From CAZMLC01 sp964567125 (GTDB taxonomy: Bacteria; Verrucomicrobiota; Kiritimatiellia; RFP12; UBA1067): 55,317 nt of DNA. Position numbers and translations under genes: made by a program. The notes beneath the pieces are model-generated. The model did no database searches. It had not been told where the DNA came from and saw nothing but the letters and a program-made list of their open reading frames with translations. The DNA is taken from the NCBI GenBank assembly GCA_964567125.1, contig CAZMLC010000009.1:1-55317 (forward strand). The letters are read 5' to 3'. Of this stretch, positions 1 to 8,961 are shown piece by piece; the first letter of the stretch is position 1, and each line of letters starts with the position of its first letter.

Positions 1-213
1 TGGCGTGATATCCAGATCGGCACGCACGGCATGGTGCTGAATAAGCAGGGCCGCGTCGCGGTCTTCCTGCCGCAGGTTGCGCCGGAACAGGGCTGGGATC
101 TCGCGGAAACGCTGACGCATCTCTCGCTGAAGGCGGGATTGCCGCCTGAGGCGTGGCGCGAAGGCGCCTCCTTCCTTGTCTTTGAGGCGCAGGTGGTGCA
201 TGAGGCGGGATAG
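1..213 (+). CDS. AMMECR1-domain protein (AmmeMemoRadiSam system protein A-like), C-terminal part
   Basis: The frame is open from base 1 to a TAG stop at 211-213, so this is the last 70 codons of a gene that starts outside the window. The residues match the end of the AMMECR1 fold: IGTHGMVL, then LLPQV-like FLPQVAPEQGWD, then KAGLPPEAW and a final strand with FLVFEAQV. Bacterial AMMECR1 proteins often sit beside a MEMO-domain protein and a radical SAM enzyme (AmmeMemoRadiSam). Those partners, if present, would lie upstream of this window. The molecular function of the family is not established. The ATG at 31 is internal to the domain and is not the start. Confidence 0.85.
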   Translation, partial: WRDIQIGTHGMVLNKQGRVAVFLPQVAPEQGWDLAETLTHLSLKAGLPPEAWREGASFLVFEAQVVHEAG

Positions 214-245
214 TCTGGACAATCTTTTTAGTCGGGGAAGTCTTG

Positions 246-280
246 TTAGTCTGAAAAGTTATTTGAGTTTCCCAGACTAA
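246..280. terminator. Possible hairpin between two convergent genes
   Basis: An 8-bp perfect inverted repeat (TTAGTCTG at 246-253, CAGACTAA at 273-280) with a 19-nt loop lies between the AMMECR1 gene and the convergent recQ gene. The stem is AT-rich and there is no clear T tract, so a terminator role is only suggested by position. Confidence 0.3.
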
Positions 281-298
281 AACGTTCTCACCTCATCT

Positions 299-2178
<1,880 letters not shown>

Positions 2179-2182
<4 letters not shown>

Positions 2183-2598
2183 GGACGCTCAATGGTGATG
2201 AGGCGCGTCTCTTCCTCATCGGTGAGCGAGAAGGTGACGTGAATCGCCGCAGCGGGAATCAATTCGCCGGCGCGTTCCGGCCATTCGGCCGCGACGATCG
2301 CACCGGACTCGAGGTATTCGGCAAAGCCGATGGCCAGCAGATCGTCCGGTCCTGTCAGGCGATAGAGGTCCATGTGGACGAGCTTGAAATTCGGCGTAGC
2401 GTATTCGACGGAGAGCGTGAAGGTCGGGCTGGTGATGGGACGTTTCACGCCCAGGGCGTATCCCAGGCCTTGCATAAAGGTGGTCTTGCCTGCACCGAGA
2501 TCGCCGTGCAGGGCAATGACTGTGCCGGGTGTTACTGTGGCAGCCAGCTCGGCTGCCACGCGCCAGGTATCTTCAACGGAGTGTACAGTGTAGGTCAT
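2179..2598 (-). CDS. tsaE: tRNA threonylcarbamoyladenosine biosynthesis ATPase TsaE
   Basis: Small P-loop ATPase that works with TsaB and TsaD in making t6A at position 37 of ANN-decoding tRNAs. The 139-aa protein has the family Walker A GDLGAGKT (residues 32-39), the SPTFTL switch segment, HMDLYRL and a late EWPER motif, all typical of TsaE. Length is normal. It overlaps the dehydrogenase gene upstream and recQ downstream by 4 nt each (ATGA), so translation is probably coupled. tsaB and tsaD are not in this window. Confidence 0.95.
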
Positions 2599-3539
2599 AC
2601 GAGCTTCTTGAGCAGTGGCAGGATGCCGCGGATAAACCAGTCGATATAGGTCGGGGCGAAACAGGAGGCGTGCGGCAGGCGCACCAATCCCGGCAGGTTC
2701 TGCGCCAGCGGTGAATCCTTGGTCAGCGGTTCATGTTGGAAAACATCGAGGCAGGCTCCGGCAATGCGCTGTTCGCGCAACGCCGCGGCCAGCGCGGCTT
2801 CATCGATGCAGTTGCCGCGTCCTACGTTGTAGATCACGGCATGGCGGGGCAGCCGCTGGAGTTCGCGCGCACCGATCAGGTGGGTCGTCTCTGCGCCGGA
2901 AGGAAGGACCAGGATCAGATGGTCTGCGCCTTTGAGCGCGTGACGCAGGCGTTCGGGGGATAGCAGCGTGTCTTCCGGCGTAAACCAGTCCGGTCGCTCT
3001 GCGAGTCGCGAGCGGCGGATGCCGGTGATGCGCACGTCAAAGGGCTTCAAATAGGCGCCAATGCAGGCGCCGATGTGGCCGAATCCGAGGATCACGGCAT
3101 GTGAACCGCGCAAGAGCCGCAAATTGTCCATCGCGCCGTAATTCCACAAATCGTTGTTGAGCTGATTGCGGTAGGCGGTGTAGAGTCCGCGATTCATCGC
3201 CAGCATGAGCCCGATCACGGTCTCGGCCATGATGGGGCCGTGATGCGTGCTGTAGTGAACCTGCACCGAAGCAGGAGCATCGACATTCATCACATCGTGT
3301 CCGGCCGCGGGCGTAATGAGATGGCGCAGACGCGGTGCGGCGGCGAACCACGGCTGTTTGAAACGGTTGGCCAAGGCGATATCCGCAGTTTTGAGGGCGC
3401 GGAGAAAAGCGGTGTCGGTTTTGCACCAGGTCACGGTGACGTGGGGCAATGCAGCGCGCAACGCGTTCACCTGTTTCGCCTGAATGCGGAAATAGGGAAT
3501 TTTTTGCTCAATGTAGATGCAGAGGTGTGGTGTGTCCAT
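2595..3539 (-). CDS. D-isomer-specific 2-hydroxyacid dehydrogenase family protein
   Basis: NAD(P)-dependent oxidoreductase of 314 aa interconverting a 2-oxoacid and a D-2-hydroxyacid; the substrate cannot be told from sequence. The Rossmann motif GFGHIG lies mid-protein. The three family catalytic residues are visible: Arg in NVGRGN, Glu in HEP after LDVFQ, and His in LPHAS. The N-terminus (MDTPHLCIYIEQ) is short for the family. The ATG at 3539 is used here; an in-frame TTG at 3554 overlaps the upstream stop as TTGA but neither start has a clear ribosome-binding site. It lies between the UbiA-type gene and tsaE. Confidence 0.85.
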   Translation of the reverse strand: MDTPHLCIYIEQKIPYFRIQAKQVNALRAALPHVTVTWCKTDTAFLRALKTADIALANRFKQPWFAAAPRLRHLITPAAGHDVMNVDAPASVQVHYSTHHGPIMAETVIGLMLAMNRGLYTAYRNQLNNDLWNYGAMDNLRLLRGSHAVILGFGHIGACIGAYLKPFDVRITGIRRSRLAERPDWFTPEDTLLSPERLRHALKGADHLILVLPSGAETTHLIGARELQRLPRHAVIYNVGRGNCIDEAALAAALREQRIAGACLDVFQHEPLTKDSPLAQNLPGLVRLPHASCFAPTYIDWFIRGILPLLKKLV

Positions 3540-3550
3540 GGTGCAGGATT

Positions 3551-4462
3551 TCAATGGCCGTAGAGAAAGATGAACCCTGTGACGAACAGGTAGGCCAGGA
3601 CCGTGACAATCATGATGCGATCCGTCAGCATGACCTTTTCCGGACGTCCGCCCTCTTCGTTTTGATAGACCAGATGGAGATAGCGGAAAACGCCAAACAC
3701 GACAAAGGGGATGGTCAGCGCCAGATTGCTGGTGTTGAAGCGCTGGATAGTGTCCACCGCCAGCGTGTAAATCGCGTAGCAGACGATCGTCGCGGCCGCG
3801 ATAATCGAGATTTGCATGTTCAGCAACGTGGCATCATATCCGCTCAGAGCCGCGCGATGTTCAACGCCGCCGGATTCGAGGAGCAGCTTTTCATGGCGCC
3901 GCTTGCACAAGGCCAGGAAGAGTGCCAGTAGGAAGGTGCAGAGCAGCAGCCAGGGCGAAATGCGTACCTGGATGGCGGTAGCGCCCGCCACAGCCCGCAG
4001 CACGAAACCGATCGCGATCACGAAGACATCCACGTAGGTAATGCGCTTCAGGAAAAAGGTGTAGCAGACCTGCATCGCGAGATAGGCCTCGAGGACGAAG
4101 GTAAACGTCCGCGGAAGGGTGAAGGAGAAGGCGATCGCGCTGATCGCCAGGATCACAGCCATCAGACGAGCTGCCGTGCGCGACAATTCACCCGCGGCAA
4201 TCGGACGCAGCCGCTTGACAGGATGGAGCCGGTCGGCGTCGATATCGCGCAGGTCGTTCATGAGGTAGATGGCGCTGGAGCCCATGCAGAAGCAGGCCGT
4301 CGCCATGCAGGCCTGCAGAAACGCCATGAAACCCTGCGGGGCGACATTCTGCGTCGGATCCCACCATGCAAAGAAGAGCGCGGCTGGCACAATGCCGTTT
4401 TTCAACCATTGCGCCGGACGCAGCGCGAGAAACCATGCGGGAAATATCTTTGAGGTAATCAC
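3551..4462 (-). CDS. UbiA-superfamily prenyltransferase, decaprenyl-phosphate phosphoribosyltransferase-like
   Basis: Polytopic membrane protein of 303 aa with the UbiA signature NDLRDIDADRLHPVKRLRPI followed by AAG. The N-terminal LRPAQWLKN and the HPxKxxRPIAAG run resemble the DPPR-synthase branch (mycobacterial Rv3806c type), which transfers phosphoribose onto polyprenyl phosphate. The second Asp-rich motif expected in helix 6 (YVDVFVIAIGFVLRAVAG) is present. The DPM-type glycosyltransferase gene lies 9 nt upstream, which suggests both act on a polyprenyl-phosphate carrier. Ubiquinone or menaquinone prenylation is an alternative, less favoured because of the motif details. Confidence 0.8.
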   Translation of the reverse strand: MITSKIFPAWFLALRPAQWLKNGIVPAALFFAWWDPTQNVAPQGFMAFLQACMATACFCMGSSAIYLMNDLRDIDADRLHPVKRLRPIAAGELSRTAARLMAVILAISAIAFSFTLPRTFTFVLEAYLAMQVCYTFFLKRITYVDVFVIAIGFVLRAVAGATAIQVRISPWLLLCTFLLALFLALCKRRHEKLLLESGGVEHRAALSGYDATLLNMQISIIAAATIVCYAIYTLAVDTIQRFNTSNLALTIPFVVFGVFRYLHLVYQNEEGGRPEKVMLTDRIMIVTVLAYLFVTGFIFLYGH

Positions 4463-4471
4463 GAGCTCCAG

Positions 4472-5203
4472 TTATCGCGTGTAGGGGGAACGGCGGAAGC
4501 CATTTTTCGCCCAGAGTTTGATCACCATGCGGAAGGCCTCGGTCGCGATGTTGGCGCGCATCTTGGAGTAACCCGCGCGGCGATCTTCAAAGACGATCGG
4601 TACTTCGGTGATTTTAAATCCTTTGATCCAGGCGCCGTGATTCATCTCGATCTGGAACGAATAGCCGTTCGATGTGATACTGTCGAGATCGAGCGCCTGC
4701 AAGACCTTGCGGTGAAAACACTTGAAACCGCCGGTCGGATCGTTGATCGGCATGCCGGTGATGAACTTGACATACTGCGCAGCGCCGGTCGAGAGTAGCA
4801 GCCGGCTCATGGGCCAGTTCATGACGCGAATGCCGCCGATGTAGCGCGAGCCGATTACCAGGTCATGATCCTGTGCCGCAGCCAGCAGTTGGGGCAGCGC
4901 CTTGGGATCGTGCGAGAAATCGCAATCCATTTCGCAGATCAGCTCATAGTCGCGCGCCAGAGCCCATTTAAAGCCCGCGACATACGCGCGGCCAAGACCC
5001 TCTTTGCCTGCACGGTGCAACACCTGCACGCGCGGTTCCTGCGCTGCGATTTCATCGAGCACCTGGCCGGTTCCGTCGGGCGAATTATCATCGACGAAAA
5101 GAATATGTGCGGCGGGAACTTCGGCAAGGACCGCGCGCACCATCGCGGCGACATTTTCCCGCTCATCGTAGGTTGGAATGACAATCAGTGTTTTTTCATT
5201 CAT
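4472..5203 (-). CDS. Polyprenol monophosphomannose synthase-like family 2 glycosyltransferase
   Basis: 243-aa GT-A glycosyltransferase without membrane segments, the compact form of dolichyl/polyprenyl-phosphate mannose synthase. Family features are IPTYDERENV at the N-terminus, FVDDNSPDGTG, the metal-binding CEMDCDFSHDP, then IGSRYI and a late NDPTGGFKCF. It probably transfers a hexose from a nucleotide sugar to a lipid phosphate at the inner face of the membrane, providing a donor for later GT-C enzymes. It is the first gene of the minus-strand operon. No Shine-Dalgarno is obvious before the ATG at 5203; AT-rich sequence upstream probably carries its promoter. Confidence 0.9.
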   Translation of the reverse strand: MNEKTLIVIPTYDERENVAAMVRAVLAEVPAAHILFVDDNSPDGTGQVLDEIAAQEPRVQVLHRAGKEGLGRAYVAGFKWALARDYELICEMDCDFSHDPKALPQLLAAAQDHDLVIGSRYIGGIRVMNWPMSRLLLSTGAAQYVKFITGMPINDPTGGFKCFHRKVLQALDLDSITSNGYSFQIEMNHGAWIKGFKITEVPIVFEDRRAGYSKMRANIATEAFRMVIKLWAKNGFRRSPYTR

Positions 5204-5449
5204 TTGGATGATATTTTACGCGATTTTGGGTGAAAACGGTAGTGAAAAAATAATGCAAAATTATCTTTCTTTAGAAAAAGGGTTTTCATGCTCACATCGC
5301 GTGCGGACGAGGTCACCATTTTTTGATCGCAGTTGGGATAAAAAACAAGCAGCAGGGGTGTCTTTCGGCTTGCATGAGTTCGCCTAATAGATGAAAATGA
5401 AACCTTATCCAAAAAGATGTTTTTTCTTTTTTGTGTTGAGGAGTCGACG

Positions 5450-6276
5450 ATGAAAGCATGGAGGATGGTTTTCGGTTTGGGTCTTGCTGGCGTATTGGTT
5501 TTTCCGGCTCAGGCGCAATTCAATCTGGGCAAGGTGCTCAGCACGGCTGGCGATGTGGTCAGNNNNNNNNNNNNNNNNNNNNNNNNNNNNNNNNNNNNNN
5601 NNNNNNNNNNNNNNNNNNNNNNNNNNNNNNNNNNNNNNNNNNNNNNNNNNNNNNNNNNNNNNCTCAGGCGCAATTCAATCTGGGCAAGGTGCTCAGCACG
5701 GCTGGCGATGTGGTCAGTGCGGTGAAGGGTGTCAGCTCTGAGACGGTGACGGATCTGCAGACCGCGTATGGTGATCGGCTGAGTGCCGCGGCTGCGTACA
5801 AGGCATTTGCGGCGCAGGCGAAGACCAACAATTACCTTGCGGTGCAGGCCGCTTTTCTGGCTGCCGAGGCTTCAGCAACGATTCAGGCGAAGAAGATTGC
5901 CGCATTGATTCAGGAAAGCGGTGCTACGGCGAAGGGAAGCGCGGCTGCGCCTGTGGTTAAAACGACGCTCGAAAACCTGCAAAGCGCAACAAAGGCCGGA
6001 ACCACGGCGTGTCGCGCAACGTATCCTGGTTTTGTCAAGAAGGCTACGCGCAAGGGCGATCTCAGCGCGGCGCGCATTTTCCAGCAGGTCATCAGCTCCG
6101 AAACCGCGCGGGTCGGGATTTTTTCCAAAGCATCTGCGGACCTTGCTTCGTTGAAGGCCAAGGGTGCTGAGTTTGTGGTCTGCCCGACCTGTGGCTATGC
6201 GGTCGAAGCGACGCGTTCGTTTACAGCCTGCCCGGTGTGCGATGCTGCGCGCTCCACATTCACCTCGTACAAATGA
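5450..6276 (+). CDS. Exported rubrerythrin-fold protein with degenerate diiron site (interrupted by assembly gap)
   Basis: ATG at 5450 follows GAGGAG at 5438-5443. The gene is split by 100 N flanked by two identical 55-bp copies; collapsing one copy plus the Ns restores one frame of 223 aa. Residues 1-23 form a signal peptide ending PAQAQ. The body aligns by eye with rubrerythrin: LQTAY.. helix, a second half starting TLENLQ with TYPGF, and a C-terminal rubredoxin-like knuckle (C193, C196, C209, C212). By this alignment the diiron ligands are mostly replaced: E20 to R58, E53 to A91, H56 to Q94, E94 to G132, E97 to A135 and the last His to R169; only E166 remains. It may bind one metal at the Cys4 site in the periplasm; catalysis is doubtful. 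Confidence 0.75.
5508..5717. other. Scaffold gap (100 N) between identical 55-bp contig ends
   Basis: Bases 5508-5562 and 5663-5717 are identical and flank Ns at 5563-5662. A 55-base overlap on both sides of a fixed-size N run is what a k=55 assembler plus scaffolder leaves when overlapping contig ends are not merged. Removing 155 bases (100 N plus one copy) gives an intact reading frame across the join, so no sequence is likely missing. Confidence 0.9.
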
Positions 6277-6286
6277 TGCGCGAACA

Positions 6287-6973
6287 ATGAGTATTCAGAT
6301 TCTACCTTCATTGCTGGCTGCGGATTTCGGCGCGTTGCGCGCGGAGATTCTGCGCGTGCAGGATTCGGGTGCCGATGCGCTGCATCTGGATATCATGGAT
6401 GCTCATTTCGTTCCCAATCTCAGTTTCGGTCCCGATGTCGCGGCTTTGGCCCGGCGCACTGTGCCGGCGATTGCGCTGAACGTCCATCTGATGATGACGC
6501 GCCCGGATCTCTATGCTGTGCGTTTCGCCGATGCCGGCGCGAACACGGTGCAGATTCACGTGGAGGCGGATTGCGATGTCTGGTCTGCGCTGCAGGCGAT
6601 CCGTGCGCGCGGCATTCGCTCCGGACTCGTGCTGCGCCCGCAGACGCCAGTTGAGACGATCTATCCCTATGTGCAGCTCTGCGATGAAGTGCTCTTCATG
6701 ACCGTGAATCCCGGTTATGGTGGCCAGGCCTTCATGCCTGAGGTCATGCCCAAGGTTGCCGCGCTGCGCCGCCGCGTGCGCGCCGAAGGTCGTTCCAATT
6801 TCGATATCATGGTCGATGGCGGCATCAATTTTGAGACAGCCCGCGTGGCAGCCGCGGCGGGTGCCAACCAGTTTGTCGCCGGTAGTTTTCTTTTCAAGCA
6901 GGCGGATATGGCTGCTGCCATCCAAACGATGCGCACGCAATGTGAATCCGTCTGGTGCAGCGAGGTGCTTTAA
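6287..6973 (+). CDS. rpe: Ribulose-phosphate 3-epimerase
   Basis: TIM-barrel enzyme of 228 aa interconverting ribulose-5-phosphate and xylulose-5-phosphate in the pentose phosphate pathway. The N-terminus IQILPSLLAADF, the metal and acid/base segment LHLDIMDAHFVPN (usually MDGHF, here Ala), HLMM, the loop VNPGYGGQ, and the final VDGGI with the catalytic Asp are all present. The ATG at 6287 starts 10 nt after the rubrerythrin-like stop; a longer frame opens upstream but it runs through that gene and is not coding. speA follows after 39 nt. Confidence 0.95.
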   Translation: MSIQILPSLLAADFGALRAEILRVQDSGADALHLDIMDAHFVPNLSFGPDVAALARRTVPAIALNVHLMMTRPDLYAVRFADAGANTVQIHVEADCDVWSALQAIRARGIRSGLVLRPQTPVETIYPYVQLCDEVLFMTVNPGYGGQAFMPEVMPKVAALRRRVRAEGRSNFDIMVDGGINFETARVAAAAGANQFVAGSFLFKQADMAAAIQTMRTQCESVWCSEVL

Positions 6974-7012
6974 CAAAAAAACGCGCAAGCGAATGGAGGG
7001 GACACAAAAGAG

Positions 7013-8938
7013 ATGGCAAAACCGTTGATCGAAGCGTTGGATGGCTGGAACAGTGTGAAGAGCGCTGAACTGTATGGTGTTTCATCGTGGAGCCAGGGCT
7101 ATTTCAAGGTGACTGAAGATGGATATGTCGCCGTGAACCTGAAAAACGCGAAAGGCACCGTCAGCGTCAAACTCAGCGACATTGTCTCTGGATTGGAAGA
7201 CCGCGGGATCGGCTTGCCACTGTTGTTGCGTTTCAGTGACCTCCTGGGTGACCGTATCCGCAAAATCAATGAGTCGTTTGCCAAAGCGATTGCTGACTAC
7301 AGCTATCAGAACTGCTATCGCGGCGTCTTTCCGATCAAGGTGAATCAGCAGCAGCAGGCGGTTCATGATGTCGTCTCCTTCGGCGCGCCGTATCACCATG
7401 GACTTGAGGCGGGCTCCAAGGCGGAGTTGATCGCAGCGCTGGCCTACATGCGCGATCCGCAGGCCTTTCTCGTTTGCAACGGCTACAAGGACGCGGAGTT
7501 CATCGATCTGGCGCTGTCCTCGCTCAAGATGGGCTTGCAGACCATGCTCGTCTTGGAATCCGTGGACGAACTGGAGCTGGTGCTGGCCCGCGCCGAGCAT
7601 TACAAGATCCGTCCGCGTCTCGGTGTCCGCGTGAAGCTCTCAAGCCGCGTGGGCGGCAAGTGGTCCGACTCCGGCGGGGAACGCAGCGTCTTCGGCTTGA
7701 CGCCGGCTCAGGTCATCGAAGTGGTTGACCGCCTGCGCGAAGTCAACATGCTCGATTGCCTCGAAATGCTTCACTACCATCTGGGTTCACAAGTTCCAAA
7801 TATCCGCGAAATCCGCGACACCGTCAAGGAGGCCTCGCGCTTCTACGTCGGGTTGGTCAAGGAGGGCGCGCGCATGGGAATCTTCGATATCGGCGGCGGT
7901 CTCGCCATTGACTACGACGGTTCGCACACCAGCTTCGCCAGCAGCGCGAACTACGATATCTCGGAGTACTGCGCGGACGTGATCGAAGGCATTATGAACG
8001 CCTGCAACGAAGAGGCGGTTCCGCATCCGCTGATCATGAGTGAATCCGGACGCGCCCTAATCGGTTACTACTCCGTGCTGCTCATCAATGTGCTCGATAC
8101 CGCCGTGTATGAGGAGAACGAATTGCCGGAACGCATTCCGGAACCGGTTCCCGAAGCGATTGAGAACATGCACTTTGTCTCCAAGACGCTGACGCAGAAG
8201 AATGTGCAGGAGGCCTTTAACGATGCGCTCTACTACCGCGAAGAGGTGCAGAAGGCGTTTAAGCATGGTGATATCACCTTGCGTCAGCACGCCTCCGCCG
8301 ATTGCCTCTTCTGGTATATCCTGACGCGCATCCGCGAACTATCGATCGACCTGAAGATGGTTCCCAAGGATCTGCAAGGTCTCGATGCGCTGCTAGCCGA
8401 TGTCTATTACTGTAACTTCAGCGTCTTCCAGTCGCTGCCCGACGCCTGGGCCATTGAACAGCTCTTCCCGATCATGCCGATCCACCGGCTCTGTGAAAAG
8501 CCGACGCGCAACGCCTGTCTTACGGACATTACCTGCGATTGCGACGGCCGCATCGACCGGTTTATCGACCATCATGATGTCAACCCCGTTCTGCCGGTGC
8601 ACACCTTCCGCAAGGGCGAACCTTATATGCTGGCCGCCTTCCTCGTCGGGGCCTATCAGGAGACGCTCGGCGATCTGCACAACCTCTTCGGCGATACCAA
8701 CGTGGTCAGCGTGCGCGTGGACGAAGACGATGATATTGAGTACGTCGAGGAGGTTGCGGGCGATTCCGTCGGCGATGTCCTGAGCTATGTCGAATATCGT
8801 CCTGAACAACTGAAAGAACAGTTCCGTGCACTTGCGGAAGAAGCGGTGAAGGCGAAACGCATCTCCCCGGCTGAGCGTCGCGAAATCGTGGCGGCCTATG
8901 ATGCCGGTTTGCGCGGATACACCTACTTTGAAGAGTAA
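7013..8938 (+). CDS. speA: Biosynthetic arginine decarboxylase
   Basis: PLP enzyme converting arginine to agmatine, the first step of the ADC route to putrescine and spermidine. At 641 aa it has the length of bacterial SpeA (fold type III, alanine-racemase-like barrel). The PLP lysine is K109 in FPIKVNQ; HYHLGSQ and FDIGGGLAIDY are the family barrel strands, and the C-terminal DITCDCDGRID is typical. GGAGGG near 6995-7000 precedes the ATG. No agmatinase or agmatine deiminase is in the window. Confidence 0.95.
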   Translation: MAKPLIEALDGWNSVKSAELYGVSSWSQGYFKVTEDGYVAVNLKNAKGTVSVKLSDIVSGLEDRGIGLPLLLRFSDLLGDRIRKINESFAKAIADYSYQNCYRGVFPIKVNQQQQAVHDVVSFGAPYHHGLEAGSKAELIAALAYMRDPQAFLVCNGYKDAEFIDLALSSLKMGLQTMLVLESVDELELVLARAEHYKIRPRLGVRVKLSSRVGGKWSDSGGERSVFGLTPAQVIEVVDRLREVNMLDCLEMLHYHLGSQVPNIREIRDTVKEASRFYVGLVKEGARMGIFDIGGGLAIDYDGSHTSFASSANYDISEYCADVIEGIMNACNEEAVPHPLIMSESGRALIGYYSVLLINVLDTAVYEENELPERIPEPVPEAIENMHFVSKTLTQKNVQEAFNDALYYREEVQKAFKHGDITLRQHASADCLFWYILTRIRELSIDLKMVPKDLQGLDALLADVYYCNFSVFQSLPDAWAIEQLFPIMPIHRLCEKPTRNACLTDITCDCDGRIDRFIDHHDVNPVLPVHTFRKGEPYMLAAFLVGAYQETLGDLHNLFGDTNVVSVRVDEDDDIEYVEEVAGDSVGDVLSYVEYRPEQLKEQFRALAEEAVKAKRISPAERREIVAAYDAGLRGYTYFEE

Positions 8939-8961
8939 GCGGCACGCTCGCGGAGAATACG

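Noticed and set aside
5508..5717. Pair of 55-bp direct repeats as a biological repeat or transposon footprint
   Set aside because: The same exact length recurs at 20335-20544 with the same 100 N between, and frames are restored by collapse; an assembly artefact explains all of it.
6974..7012. Riboswitch or attenuator before speA
   Set aside because: Only 39 nt lie between rpe and speA, holding just the ribosome-binding site.
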